Assembly (NCBI GenBank): GCA_015501585.1
Contig: JADNRY010000002.1
Span: forward strand, 868,001 to 932,000
Source: Rhodocollybia butyracea
Taxonomy: Eukaryota; Basidiomycota; Agaricomycetes; Agaricales; Omphalotaceae
Length of the DNA stretch: 64,000 nucleotides
Reading direction: 5' to 3'
The notes beneath the pieces were generated by a model that saw only the letters and a list, made by a program, of their open reading frames with translations, searched no databases and had not been told where the DNA came from. Both the position numbers and the translations under genes were made by a program. Below are positions 46,924 to 59,160 of the stretch, one piece after another. Every line of letters begins with the position of its first letter. Within the stretch, counting starts at the first letter, position 1.

Positions 46924-47528
46924 GTCTAAGGCTTAGGGTTAGTCCTGCAACTTTTTCAGGGTGAAAAATTTAGACGTCAAAATATTTCGGATGAGCGGAG
47001 CGCTCGGGACGGAACACATGATACTACAGTAACAGATGACAATATGTGACTAACATAGTTACTCGTCGTTATATCTCTTATTTCTTGCAATCTGGTACTT
47101 ATTTTAAGTTGTTTTTATTATTTTTTTGGCATGTTTTGAACTCTAAGATGCGTAAAAATGGAATCAGGAATGCCATGGCCCAGTTTTCACTGCTATCTGT
47201 ACTCCTCAGGGCATAGAACTGTGTAGTCAGGTCTGTGTGCACAAGAAGAAAGATACAAGGTCATACTAAGGATAAAATGTAGCCAAAAGAATACACATGA
47301 TATAGAAGAGTATTTTCTTTCATTTTCTCCTGTTCTGTGCTCTTTATTATACCTTTGCACCTCCCTAATTCATAGTAATTGCATGATCCTACACGACGTG
47401 ACAAAAGGTGACAACAAGGTCATTCTATTGCGCCATCATACGACCGTAGCGCCTTGTAGCGCCGGCCAAAAATATTTTGATGCCCGAAATTTTCGCCCTG
47501 AAAAAAGTTGCAGGACTAAGCCTAAGAC
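46924..47528. mobile_element. Inverted-repeat (MITE-like) element, 605 bp
   Basis: The left end GTCTAAGGCTTAGG...AGTCCTGCAACTTTTTCAGGG is the reverse complement, with few changes, of the right end ...CCCTGAAAAAAGTTGCAGGACTAAGCCTAAGAC. Similarity continues about 65 bp inwards, to the AAAATATTT block on both sides. The centre has no ORF. A TA flanks the inner core on both sides, which would fit Tc1/mariner, but the repeat appears to extend beyond it, so the superfamily is uncertain. Confidence 0.7.
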
Positions 47529-47674
47529 AAGCCAGCTTCCACTATGAGGTGTGCAGCCTTGATCTGCCAACAAACAAGGATGTTGGCCAAGCTTGCTCTT
47601 GCTTTCATCTGAATCAAGCATGATGTCACGTTTTATGCTTCTTTCAATGATTCAAATTGATATACTTATGTGAC

Positions 47675-47702
47675 GTAGTAGTAGTAGTAGTAGTAGTAGT
47701 AA
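47675..47702 (+). repeat. (GTA)n microsatellite
   Basis: About nine GTA units in a row. Confidence 0.9.
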
Positions 47703-48685
47703 TATAGTATGGGACGGTATGGCTACACTTTGTAATGAGTGAAAAGGCGCTGGTGCCAAACAAGTGCAACGCTCCCACGCATATTTTGCCAGTCCCTCAA
47801 CGAGCTTATGTAAAAAAACATAAAATAAAGTTCAAGATTAAGTAATACATCAAAACTCGGCATCTCGGTCTACTAGTAGTAAAAGCTCGTAGAGCGAATG
47901 GGAAGGAGTCTGCTTAAGGGCTTGGTTACCAGGCTAGCACCTTTTTGCAGTGGGCTTGCTTCAAAAGAACATACATACACCGAGCGACCCTACTTCGAAT
48001 AGTACCGTGCTACATGAAAAGGGCATTGTGATCATTTACATGAATTCACTGCGCTTACGAGCTGTGTATTCCCATGTGCATATTGTCTCGGATCTCCTCT
48101 AGGTAGACTTTACAGGAGACGTTGATATGATATATAATGAAGTCTCAGAAATGCAGTAGTACTAAGTAAAGTACTCGTGCTAAGTACATGAGCTCAAGTA
48201 CTGTTTTACACATCTCTGGAAAATATCAAAATCGGACTTGGCGAAACGATAAATGATGAAACAAGCGCTGTAACATGTTGGATCATTGGATAGCAAAGTT
48301 CCCCCAAATCTTCCTGCTAGTTTACAGATGCGATCTACACGAGCTGTTCAACGTTGTCCACCTGCTAGTTTACACGAGGATGCCATCCGCTGTACACGAG
48401 ATCATTCAGCTTGGCTGTTATTTATATCTAACTCTGCCCACCTCCATTGTCCAGTCCTCTCCCAATCGATTACTACTACATCCGTATCGTCATACTTGAC
48501 CTTTATGCCAAGTGTTGTTCATATTCAAAGGCTTAAGAGCAGGCAGTCTATCCCTCCTGTGAGTTCACCAAACTCAAGGTTGATCACCCATAGAACTGAC
48601 TACGTAAACTTGGATAGTTTCCCGTATACGGGACCAACGCTAATTCCCGCGCTAGGATACAGCAGAGTATGGTCCCGCTTCCAGA
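47703..48685. other. Intergenic region upstream of kinase 1
   Basis: Nothing recognised with confidence; a 5' untranslated region or a first exon of the kinase gene may lie in 48270-48685. Confidence 0.35.
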
Positions 48686-51120
48686 TTGGCCTCCTTTGTC
48701 TTCTCATATTCATCTTTAGGCAAGAATTTCAACGGCAGTTCTGAGTTCTTATTTCCCAACAAGAACCTTAGCCAGGATCCGGGACAAGGGAGACGAACCA
48801 ACGGACGAATCAAGAAGTGGCAGCTGATACGTGAATTCAGAACATTTAAGCACAAGAAGAGACAGTTAAATCGAGCTCAGAAGCGGTCCAAGCGAGAGCA
48901 GGAACAGCTCGAACAATCCAAGCGAGAGCGGGAACAACTCGAGTTGATGTATTATCTTCCCCACAGACCTTGGACCATGTCAAGCATTTCACTTCTTTCC
49001 TTCCATCCCCTCAGGCGGGACTTGGGCGAGCACTTCCGCTCCCCGGTTTCTGGACGCAGTGCCGTCTTCTCATCTGCCGAGGAAGACCTTGTCCATGGTC
49101 CGGAGCATGGGAGAGAAATAAAGAACAGCAAGTGGCAGTTTGGGCTTGAATCAGTGTACTCTGAGAGGGACCGAGATCACAACTTGACGAGAACACGATC
49201 TAAGCGAGATGCGAAGGGCTCCAAGCCGGATGGAAATAAAGACAGAGAAGGGCCAGAAAGTCATGATCTGGTCTGTCTTGTTACAATCGAGCAAGAGAAG
49301 GACATCTATGACATAGACGAACCAACCAAGGAGAGAGGCGAGATGGCAAGCGCAAGAGCGTACGAGAAAATGCTAGAGAAAGACAGCGAGGGTAGAGGCG
49401 AAATGGACGTGACAGAGATAAGACCCAATTTGGAGGAGCTCGAACAGGAGAATGAGTACTATGATGATGATGGAGGGAAGGCAACGAGGTCGCGGCGCTG
49501 GGAACGGATGACAATGATGAAGAAGAGGGAAAAGGAGAGGAGGGCGGAAGCCAAGGCATATGCGATAGCCAGAAAAATCAAAAGCCAAACTCGACAGCCC
49601 AAGTGTCAGAGGGACGAAAAGAAGGGAAGAATCAAGCGATCAAGGATAGCATATATTGCAGAGCATGACGGCCCCATTAACGGGGATGATGATCTGGTGA
49701 AGCCCAGTTTCCCACTCGTTGTTCATTATGTAGGGAGAATACCGCTAACGATAGCAGACTGCATTGATAACCAACCAATCCTTGTGGATGAATGGGGCAA
49801 ACTCGTTGATGTGGTCATGGCACCGCGGCCAAAAGTGGAGGAGGCTCTTTTGTACAATCCGAACATGGCCCAAGAGGTCATGGATTTCCTTCAAGCGGTA
49901 TGTTCGCTTATGTTCGTCTCCCCCGAAGAGGCCCCTAATGTGCTCATTGCCTTCAGGAACTGGACCGGGGATGTTCGGAGCGCTATCACAACCGATGCAT
50001 GAAACTCATGAATTTGATTGTCCGACACTATGGTATTCTTCCGCGTTCGCATTTCTGTAACGGCGTTCGAAAGACTGGATCAGGACCTATTTCTTTAGGC
50101 GCCTCGTCGGTATATACTTCAAAAGGCTTGCACAGTGAATTAATGATTAATTAATTGCTCAGGACACCTGGGAAGGTCAACATGATGGCCGTCCAGTATG
50201 CATCAAGGCTATCCGCCATTTCCTCTTCCAAGAGAACGAATTTATAAAGGTCCTACTTACGAATTCATTTTCGTGAAATGTAAACCTTGGCTTACGATTT
50301 TGATTCAGACTTGCTATAGGGAAGCATTCATCTGGAGGCAATTGCGACATGAAAATATCCTGCCATTCATAGGCATGAATGACGAGTTTAGCCCAAACCT
50401 TTGGCTGATTTCACCCTGGATGAAGAATGGTAATATCTCAGACTTTTTGAAATCTCATCCAAGTCATAACGTCTTCAACTCGGTAAGGCCATTCGTAACC
50501 TTTGTCAATCCTGGTGTAAAGCTTTCAATCAGGTCATCGAAATCACCCGAGGACTACGTTATCTTCATCACTTCGATCCTCCGATCATCCACTGGGATTT
50601 ACGAGGTGTATGTCGGCTTGCACCTCCCACTGCAATTGCTAATAACATATCTTCACATCCTAGGCAAATGTACTAGTCGGAGATGACTATCAGTGCATGC
50701 TTGCAGATTTCGGGTTGAGTCATGTTGTTACTACAAAAGCAATGCCAACTTCATACAGGAATCGTGGCACTGACCGCTGGCTCGCGCCTGAGATGTGGGA
50801 CCGGAAGCTGTTCTCAGAGAAGTATATCTGTGCAATTGATATATATGCACTAGGGTGTACGATGATCGAGGTGTGTCATCGTTGCTGCTATCGAATCGCT
50901 CTCTGATCCAAAGCCTCTCTAGCTATATACACGCAAAGTGCCATATGCGCACGTCAAAATAGAGATACAAATCATATTTGAGATTTTCAATAAATATCCA
51001 CAACCGCAGGAGGTGCCTCCTGAGCTGTGGGTATTAGTTGAGGGATGCCTTTCGACGGCGCCGAAAGCTCGACCTTCCATAGACAGGGTACTTCAGTGCT
51101 TGGAGGGTATGAGCTTGTAG
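48686..51120 (+). CDS. TKL-like protein kinase 1
   Basis: The open frame enters at 48686 without an ATG (first in-frame ATG 48947), so the true start or a short first exon is unresolved. The N-terminal ~400 residues are charged, Lys/Arg/Glu-rich and coiled-coil-like (RAQKRSKREQEQLEQSKRER). After an intron at 49898-49956 come RHYGILPRSHF and a Gly/Ser loop, then the kinase domain: beta-3 lysine in VCIKAIR, AFIWRQLRHENILPFIG, hinge WLISPWMKNGNISDFL, catalytic loop HWDLRGANVL, DFG in LADFGLSH, APE in LAPEMW, and DIYALGCTMIEV. It ends at 51120. HWD replaces HRD (HGD is common in these agaricomycete kinases), but the catalytic Asp is kept. Confidence 0.8.
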
Positions 51121-51224
51121 GGAGTGCATTGTGTTGGACTTCGTATGGACTATATGTACGGACATCTCCATGAATATTACAGACTCTTATATATTTCGAG
51201 CCTTTAAAGCTTTAGCGCTCATGT

Positions 51225-53899
51225 AAATTTCCCCCGCGAGCTCAGCTTGCTGCCTTTTCTCGACAATACAAGGCTTCAGACAGCTACGACAGCGACGCTG
51301 AAGGGGGAGATGAGCTAGCAAAGGTTCCATCTGCGTTTTTAACCCGTGTTGTCAGCTTGCTCGTCGATGAACGTGAAGACGAGCTTAAAGAGCTGATGAA
51401 AGACACCTATGGAATGGATGATCAAACGGTGTGTACTCTTTCATTCCAAAGAAAAATCGCTACAATCAACAATGAACAGGTTGAACATAATGTCCTGGAC
51501 CTTATGCACAAGCACCGTGACGATGTAGCTGGCGTTCCGTTCTTGTTTCTGACCCCAACTCGAAGACCGATCTCGCGGCCCTCGTCGCGAGCCTCAACGC
51601 CCTCAGCTCGGCTTCCGTCGTCACGGCCAGAAACTTCGAGCTCGGCACCTAGTTCTCCGTTGGCTCAAATCTTTCGCCGACCGTTGCTGACATCTCCGTT
51701 AAGTGGTGGCCACGCTTCGTCTTACATGTCTGCTCGCAGCGAGTACTCCGCCTCTCCCACTTCCTCTCCCATTCTCTCTCATGCGCATGCTACTCATATC
51801 CATGCTCAATTCACTGCGAGTCTTCCAGCTTCTCCCTTGTCGTCACCACGCTTGCTGAACGCAAAAGCTTCAGAGTTTAAACCCATTCCCCGCCCTCTCT
51901 CCGCAGCTTCGTCCAATCCAGGCCCAGGAAGATCAGAATCCCCTGATCTGTGGGCTCACAGTCCCTTTCGAGCAACTTCTAATCTAGCTATTGCTGCGCC
52001 ACTTTTACCGGATCAGCCTAATCTTTCTCGTTCAACAACTCCCGTTCGCTCTCCCCTGCGTAACGATACCGGGGACGACGACGATGATGACCCATTTGAT
52101 CCGTTTGGTCCCAACAACAACGATCATCCACCATCCTTTCAGGTATCCGATTTCGATACTAGTCAGTGGGAACCAGAGTACAGCAGCATTAACCAATCCC
52201 TCAATCCATACGCATTTGAGTTTACTCCTCCATATCTACCTTCTGAAGGCTCCGAGGATGCGCTTGGAATGTCTGGCATGGCAAACAGCGATGGCGATCC
52301 CGAAACAGATGCTGCGTTTCTGACCAATGGAATGACTCCTTTCGATGTTCTCAGTTCCGTGTTTGGGTCGACGCTTGCCCCATCCGAACTCGAAGAGGCA
52401 CTAGCAGAAAATTCGTACGACTTTGAGCGTTCCATGGCTTGGTTAGTTGATCGTACCCTACCGCAACAACAACAGCCTGGTGTAACACCTCAGCGAATGC
52501 AACCTATGGGAGGCAGAGTCACACTCGTCTCCCGTGGTGGTTTTCCCATAGCTGGGCCCCCAAATCGCCCTAATCCGATTCCCAACGCGCGATTTGGTGC
52601 CAATGGCCGCCCAGCCGCCGGAGGCAACCGTGTCTGTCGATACTTTGTCGCAGGCGAGTGTCTTAGAGCTGACTGCCACGACCTAGAACGAGCACTATGT
52701 CGTTTCTGGCTTCGAGGCACTTGTGCCAAAGGCGAAAGCTGCGAGTTTCTGCATCATCTGCCGAAAGACGTGGACGTCCAGGGTCTGGGCGCTATCCTTG
52801 CTCGCGCGAATATCAATCCGAATCCAAATTATAACAACCACCATCATCCGCAGAATGGGCATAATCCTCCTCTTGACGACTTTCCGGTGCTGGGACAGAC
52901 GAACGGCTTGAACGATGTTGCAGGGGGCGGGTTGAAGAGCAATAATAAACGGAACTACGCACCTGGTGCGGATGCCGGAAGAACACGATTCGCAACGGCG
53001 GTGAAGAAGCCTCCTCAGGCGTCCTCTAGTCTTGGATTGACCTCGATGGTCCCGGGCACCGTTGGTGCCAATGGCGAAACCGCGGCGAGACGCGAAGCAC
53101 TGGGTACGTCCGCTGCAGCAGACCTCCACCATCGTTCCGCGATAATCGCACCCCGAGCTTCGCCCCGTCTCCGTCTGCGCCCCCTGCGCTCCTGCCGACG
53201 CTGGTAACCGGAGAAACGCTGAACAATTTGTACATGACTTACCGTTCGCGCGCGCTTCAGCTGGGACAGGCGCGCAATGCGTGTTTATCGCGTGCTGCTG
53301 ATGCGTGGCGACGTGGCGACGGCGCCTCCGCCAAACGATTCAGCAGGGAGGGACATGAGTTGAATGGGAAGATGTCGGCGGAGATGAAGAGGGCTGCGGG
53401 GGAACTCGTGCGGGAGAGGGCGAGGGAGCTGTGAGGGCACGAGATCTGGGATGGTCTGATGATCCCGCTGATAGAGGTGCGAGGGGCAAGTTGGCTGGGG
53501 CGGGCCTGGGAGTCATACTGGGGGTTGCGGGGAGTGGTACAGGGGATGGGAAGTTGAGCGTGGAGGAGAGAACGGAGGTTGCGCTGGATTTGCATGGGTT
53601 GCATGCGAATGAGGCGACGGAGGTTCTGGAAGAGTTTTTGCTTGCGGTGGGTGGTTTTTGTTTTGTTTTGTTTTAAGTCGTTTGTTTATTTTCTTGTAGC
53701 TCGAGGCTGAGTTTTTCTATGGGCTTGCGTATGTTATCGTGGGTGAGCAGAAACATACTGGGACGCAGGATGTGGGGAGGGGTGCAGGGAGGGTACGGTT
53801 GGCTACCGGTGTGAGGGAGTGGATCCACCGGTGGGATACCCCTGGAGTGAGAGGGATGGAATTATATGTGTTGATCCTTTGACACATGCGGAGGAATGA
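51225..53899 (+). pseudogene. CCCH/Smr gene, inverted copy, 5'-truncated and broken
   Basis: Lacks the promoter and first ~30-40 codons; the first Met in frame is MLVDERE at 51357. The zinc-finger part matches the parent closely except for a 9-bp deletion at about 52676. This removes Arg-Phe-Ser from finger 1, turning its C-x3-H into C-H. Further downstream a 10-bp deletion at about 53428 (within RERARDALSAV of the parent) truncates the DUF1771/Smr frame after RERAREL. One G is lost near 53836. It retains the base missing from the parent at the KPPQ site. Its product, if any, would lack Smr and finger 1. Confidence 0.85.
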
Positions 53900-54368
53900 G
53901 AGAGCAGAAAACCAAAACAACTCGAACTGGAAAACTGAAACCAAAAGCGACACCCGGCGAGGTACAATATACAAATAGAATTCAAAGGGAAGATTGAAGA
54001 AAGAAAGAAGATTCGTGTACGATGGTTATGTTGCAATATTGTATGATTCATTTTATCATTTATCTTGGGCGTTCGCTCTCTCTTTTTCGCCTTGCTTTTT
54101 ATGTATGTTTTTCCTTTCTTGTTTTTATTTACCTACTTGTTTTGTTTACCGCCTCCCGATTCTCATTCTATACGTACACGGTATTTCCCTACATACTATC
54201 TTATTTCTTTTCGCGTTCTATAAATCTTTTAGAGATCGGGTTATTATTGAACACTTTGCTACTTTCCTTTTCTTGTATATGTGCTTTTTTTTCTTGGCCA
54301 GACAATTCTAAATTCTTTGTAGGTGCTCTCTGGAAACAAATGTGATTTTTTTCTACTTCTATAAAGCT

Positions 54369-55682
54369 TCAGATTTGTTCTATCATCGGCCATCCTGACA
54401 TTTCTGCGATGCCAAAATCTACCCAGTCGATCATGGAAGGCGCAGAAGAGATAGGAGAATTAACTGGTACCCATTCCTGTAATATATTACCAAACTCCTC
54501 AGCTAACACTTGTAGTCGTACTTGGTTCACCTCCTGTTTGGGTGATTTGGAAAGGTCCTAGAATAAGAATTTACTGTCCATCCATTCAAATCAACGAAGG
54601 ATTAAACAAACCTTTGTCCATTGAACAATTGCATCCAGCCCCCGAAACAAGTACCTTTCGAGTACATTATCCGAATAGGATTTGTCTGATAACTTCCTCA
54701 GGTCGACGCGAAACCGCTCCAATGCAGAGAGCAGTTTTTCACTTGGGGATTTCACACGAGAGCAAATCAAACCCCCCAACCTTAACAGAGATACACGGAT
54801 CGGCGGGCTAAAAAAATGTTATCATCTACCTGGATGTCAGTAGCCAACATACTCACTATTGAGTGTTGATGACACGGTGAACGTTCTCTAAGAAACATAG
54901 TGTTATTCGCTCATTTATGTCCACGAAATACATATCCGACCGTTTGGGGTCGACCAGAAAATCTTCAAACGATGAGTGTCGTATACTGATGGGACTGTGT
55001 ATATCCTCTGGAATCTCCAGAATCGAATGCAATCCAAAAAGCAACGTGGCCAGTTTCCCTTTTGGAAGGAAAGGAAAAGTTCAATGTCAGAATATGATGC
55101 TGAATGGTCCAGACCGTATTCCCTTGGTCGTAGAATGAATACAAGGACATCGAGGAGTAACTCCTTCTCCCTAGATTTTGCTAGAATCTGTAGATATAAC
55201 AGATCCAAGCCTGGATACGGTGACTCGTGTGTGTCAGGAACAGTGATGTTGAGAATAATGTCTAGCTGTTCCGTGGACAAGCAGTAGTAGTCCCCAGCAT
55301 ACTTGATCACGGTTTTCGCATAGATGAACTGGCCGCATGCTCGCTGCACAAGCTGGTGAATAATATCCTCTCCAGGCCAGGACTGTGATACATGAGCCAT
55401 AGCCGGGCCATGATCGCGACGTATTCTCTGGAACAATATCTGAATTCGATTCGAAATTGCCCCAGAGTTCAATACGGTCAAGCACAATGTGAAAATCGGA
55501 ATCATTGAATGTCTACAACATATCAAGAATTTGATGGAAAGGGGGTTTGAACTAGTTTTTAGCTGCTTTAGGATGGACAGTAGTCCCGAGAACCGATGTC
55601 GATACACTCATCCAACCCATGAATGACAATAATGAGTCAAGGAAGTGCCAGCAGGTATCAGAGGGTAGCCGGCGACAGGGAA
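54369..55682 (-). pseudogene. NACHT gene, inverted copy, 3' fragment
   Basis: Corresponds to exon 4 back to the middle of exon 2 of copy 2. P-loop and N-terminus are absent because the duplication ends there. There is a ~30-bp deletion near 55440 and several frame changes; for example FLICCRPEPR of the intact copies is shortened. Not functional. Confidence 0.85.
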
Positions 55683-55979
55683 TCATAAGCGCACTAAAAA
55701 CAACTGAGCTCGCAAACGCAGTGAATCGTGACCTAGCAGCTGTAAACTGTCTTATAAGCGGACGGCTTACGTATCAGGAGATATACACGCTGGAGTGGCC
55801 CGAGCCACTCAGTGCAATGAACATGAGTGCATAAACTGAAGATAAGTGACTACGTGACATGACTATATGTACGAGCGCCTAACTTGGCGGACTAGCTCCG
55901 GACCGCCCCTACTCCAACGCGATGTTATAACAGGTTGTTACGGAGGACTGCCTGCTAATACTCCAACAGAGGCAACATC

Positions 55980-57460
55980 TTAAACCGAACCGTAAGTGAT
56001 TCTTCTCCAACGCCCGACCTTAAAGCTAAGAATGTTCAGAAGATGTGAATCATGACGAAGGTAAAACTTACTCAGAGAAGGCATCCTCGCTCCACTTCTC
56101 CAAGGGCCAAGGCCACTCAGGCTCTTTGTCATCATTCCACTGCTCTTCGTGCCAGTTCTCTGCCTCAGGCCAGTCCTTCAACTCGTCAAAAAAGTGCTTT
56201 GCTTCAAGCCAACCCCCTGCTTCGAGCCACTCTGCTTCATCTGGCAAGCATGCTGCATCAGGAGGCTCAGCTGTTGCCCATGCTAAGAGACACGATTCAA
56301 GCAAGGCTAACTGAGCGTTTGTCGGTGGAGGCTTCAATCTGCAGTGTTTTTTTTCTAGTCAGCGAAGGAAACCTGGATCGGGTAGGTGGGGACCTACATT
56401 GCTCGTAAAGCCTGGAGCACTTCTGTTGCTTTTGGTCGGTCCACTACTTCCCATGCCAAAAGGCGCAACCCGACCAACTCCCACAGAGCATCAGAGGCTA
56501 ACTGTGATGGTCTTGGAGGCTTTGTCTTCTCAATTAAGACTTTATAACGGACAGACTGATCTGTCTCGAATTCTCCATATGGAGGGCTTTGTGCGTAAAG
56601 CTACATTTGATTGAGAAGGACCGAGACCATGATATCTGAGGTACGCACCTCAATGATAGTGCAGCCTAGTGAATATATGTCAGCCGCCCGAAGATGTTCC
56701 TGATCATAATTGTCGGAAGCTAGAACTTCCGGCGGGAGCCACTGGGAAGCACCATAACCTTGATGGGCAGACGAAGTCTGATCTCCAGGTAAGGAAATGA
56801 GATGACTCAACCCAAAATCTGCGATACAGCAATGGTAGTCATCCGTGACAAGAATATTAACCTGAGACAAGCCGATGTAGAGGTCAGGATGGTTGTCGCT
56901 CGAGGGTTATACTCACACCACGCAAGTCACCATGCACGATCTGAAGGTTGTGAATGTACAGGAGTCCTTTCGTAATTTCTATGACCTTGTGTCCCTAAAT
57001 GTGGGTCAACGAAACAGTGACCACAAATCTTGCTCACAGATTGGTAAATATTGTGATTAGGGTGATTTTTTAGAAAGGTCAAGATGTTTCCATTCGCCAT
57101 CCATGGTGATATCAGACAAATATTTGGATTGAAAAGTTCACGATTGACTCCAAGGAACGGTAGAATATTGGGATGTTGTAACTGCTTCCAGATCAGCACC
57201 TCTTGGAAAGCATCCTAACATACGGGGTCAGTGATACGACGGCGACCGAAAGGTTTGCGAGATAACATTCAAAAGCCCCCTGCGAAGAACTTTGAGACAG
57301 ACTGGCCGTTCCTGCAAAGTACCTTGCCAGATATTCTGAAAATCCGCAAGTCATGCAATGCAAAGGCGAGCACAGGGCATGGATATACCGAGAAGGCTCC
57401 ACCAGCAATCTCGTGCTTTGAAGTGATTGTGACCTTGTGACAGAAGATTGAAGATAACTG
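55980..57460 (-). CDS. TKL-like protein kinase 2 with acidic tryptophan-rich tail
   Basis: Starts upstream of 57460 (start not seen). Readings in order: FCHKVTITSKHEIAGGAFS, an intron, NIWQGTLQERPVCLKVLRRG (beta-3 Lys in CLKVLR), an intron ending near 57215, EVLIWKQLQHPNILPFLGV, CLISPWMANGNILTFL, HNLQIVHGDLRG, an intron, VNILVTDDY, CIADFGLSHL, QWLPPEVLASD, DIYSLGCTIIEV, YGEFETDQSVRYKVL and RPKATEVLQALRA. A GTAGGT donor near 56395 then gives an in-frame exon (LKPPPTNAQLALLESCLLAW, then an acidic stretch with many Trp and Glu) and a short last exon ending near 55980. If that donor is not used, a TAG at 56394-56396 ends the protein directly after the kinase domain. Confidence 0.72.
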
Positions 57461-57693
57461 TGAGGGCGTGCTAGTGCATTGGACAGACCGTTGGCAGGAT
57501 GTTCATATCGGCAGTGCTTCACAGTAGATCTATAGAACTCGACCTGGGGAGAGACTGGCGTTGAAGTCGAGTTAACGAGGTGTGATCGATCATCGATTCG
57601 GTTCGGAGTTATGCCGAGTGATGCCGGTGCTTGCGTATATTGTTTGTCATGGCCAAATGTCGGAAACTTGAAAAAAGGCTGGATAGCGATGTT

Positions 57694-57701
57694 GTGGGCC
57701 A
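57694..57701. repeat. 8-bp target-site duplication, left (GTGGGCCA)
   Basis: Exactly repeated at 61553-61560, directly outside the two inverted-repeat ends. Confidence 0.85.
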
Positions 57702-57949
57702 CACCTCAACATCACAACACCCAACTGATGTAGACATGCCAAGCGGGGTGGGGTGTGGCATTGATGTAGCAATCAATTGTCTCAATTCCCCCACACTGCC
57801 AATAAAAGGGCTAATATTGTGAGTTAAATACTAATAAAGAAGGAGTCTAGCCAGAGCGAAAAAGACAACTGGCAGACTTTGTGCCGGTTACCGTTCCTCA
57901 GCGCTATGTCATTACATAAATTCAAATAACTACCGTGTAAGGCGCTAAA
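57702..57949 (+). repeat. Left terminal inverted repeat
   Basis: About 250 bp; near-identical to the right arm over the outer ~150 bp and less so inwards, with shared blocks TGCCGGTTACCGTTC and GGCGCTAAA. Confidence 0.85.
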
Positions 57950-58860
57950 TACTAGCTCACCGTTTACATCTACGGATTGCCTACTAAAAACATAGCGATT
58001 CCAGGATTTGTTGTTTACTTGGTTTTTCGACATGCATGGTCTATGTAAATTTCCAATTTTTGATTACGGATAACACTTGGGCCAAAGTTTATCTTGCTAC
58101 AACAACTACCATGAAGGTAGAGCTCAAACTGCATAGTGGTGGCACCGGTGAGTCTTTGTTCCTGTTCCTTTTCGTCAAAAATCGCTGCATTGGAAGCAGT
58201 TGCTGAGGATTTTTGTCCCTTGCTTTTTGAGTATTCGTGCCACGGAAATTCGAAAACATAAGCGAAATAGAACTTTTCAGCTTTGGGGTCGTGTTTGTGT
58301 GAACATCGTGCCCGGATGCGCAAACCACAGCCTCTCTTGCGTACTCATGCACTGGGAATACGAGAGTAGGGCTGCAAGCGGGTTTTTAGATGCACCACAC
58401 CCTAACACTCATTAATCATCAATCTCAGGTCACCTGTTACAAAGTGACTTCGACTACTCCTCAGGCCTCAGCTCTTCCTCAAGCCATCAAACTCGGGTGC
58501 CTCAGACTACTTAGACAGTGATGATCTTGACTCCGACCCTCCCATTCGCAATCGCCTCCTTCTACACCTCTGCCCTTGCCTCTGCTACCCCAGAGTGCGC
58601 TGCCATCAAAACCCAACGCTGTGCAAGGCTTGTCAAAGAATCTATCGACAGGCAAGTGGGAGCGAGGAAAGGAGTATGAGATGCTGGAGACAAGATGCAC
58701 CTTGCAAGACTGCAGAGGATACCCCTGCACATAAAAATCCCACTCAATGCTTTGCTCCCAACAGCGCCGCCTTCCAAGTATCTTTTTAGGCTTCAACATC
58801 ATAAAGGCACAGCTAGGTGAGCACTACCTTGTATTTGTGCTAAGACCCTGCTGAATCTCC

Positions 58861-59160
58861 TTGGGTACTGCTATTCCCTATGCTGACAGCGAGCATCAAG
58901 TATTCGGAGTCATATTTCCCCCTGGCTTCCTCATAGCGATCCCTTCCGGAGCTTGTCGACATGGTAATATGACTGTAGGTAAAGACGAGATGCACCATTC
59001 TCCCACGCAGCATTCACCTGGAGAGAATTTCCGCTGGGTGGATCGTGGATTTTATACGATGCTACGGGAACAGCAGAGGCAAAAGTGGAAGTTTGTAAAC
59101 TTGGAATCAGCTTGGACTGCATACGTAGCTAAATACTTTGCTGCCAATGAAATTCTGTAG
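58861..59160 (+). CDS. Unrecognised ORF inside the long-TIR element
   Basis: A 99-residue frame (GTAIPYADSEHQVFGVIFPP at its start, ending YVAKYFAANEIL). It looks protein-like in composition but matches no family I know. It could be an exon of a captured or decayed element gene. No start or splice context is certain. Confidence 0.3.
   Translation: MGTAIPYADSEHQVFGVIFPPGFLIAIPSGACRHGNMTVGKDEMHHSPTQHSPGENFRWVDRGFYTMLREQQRQKWKFVNLESAWTAYVAKYFAANEIL

Larger units (their letters stand above)
51213..55682. repeat. Segmental duplication, arm B (inverted copy of 19947-24470)
   Basis: Begins inside the CCCH gene about 30 codons after its ATG, at a junction where TAAATTTCCCC is shared with the parent, and ends within NACHT exon 2. 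It is placed between two convergent kinase genes. Confidence 0.92.

Noticed and set aside
46932..46942. TTAGGGTTAG, one and a half telomere-like units
   Set aside because: A single occurrence that is part of the inverted-repeat element end; not a telomere.
56045..56314. Plus-strand Ser/His-rich ORF of 89 residues
   Set aside because: Overlaps the acidic tail exon of kinase 2 on the opposite strand; its composition is the complement of Glu/Trp codons.
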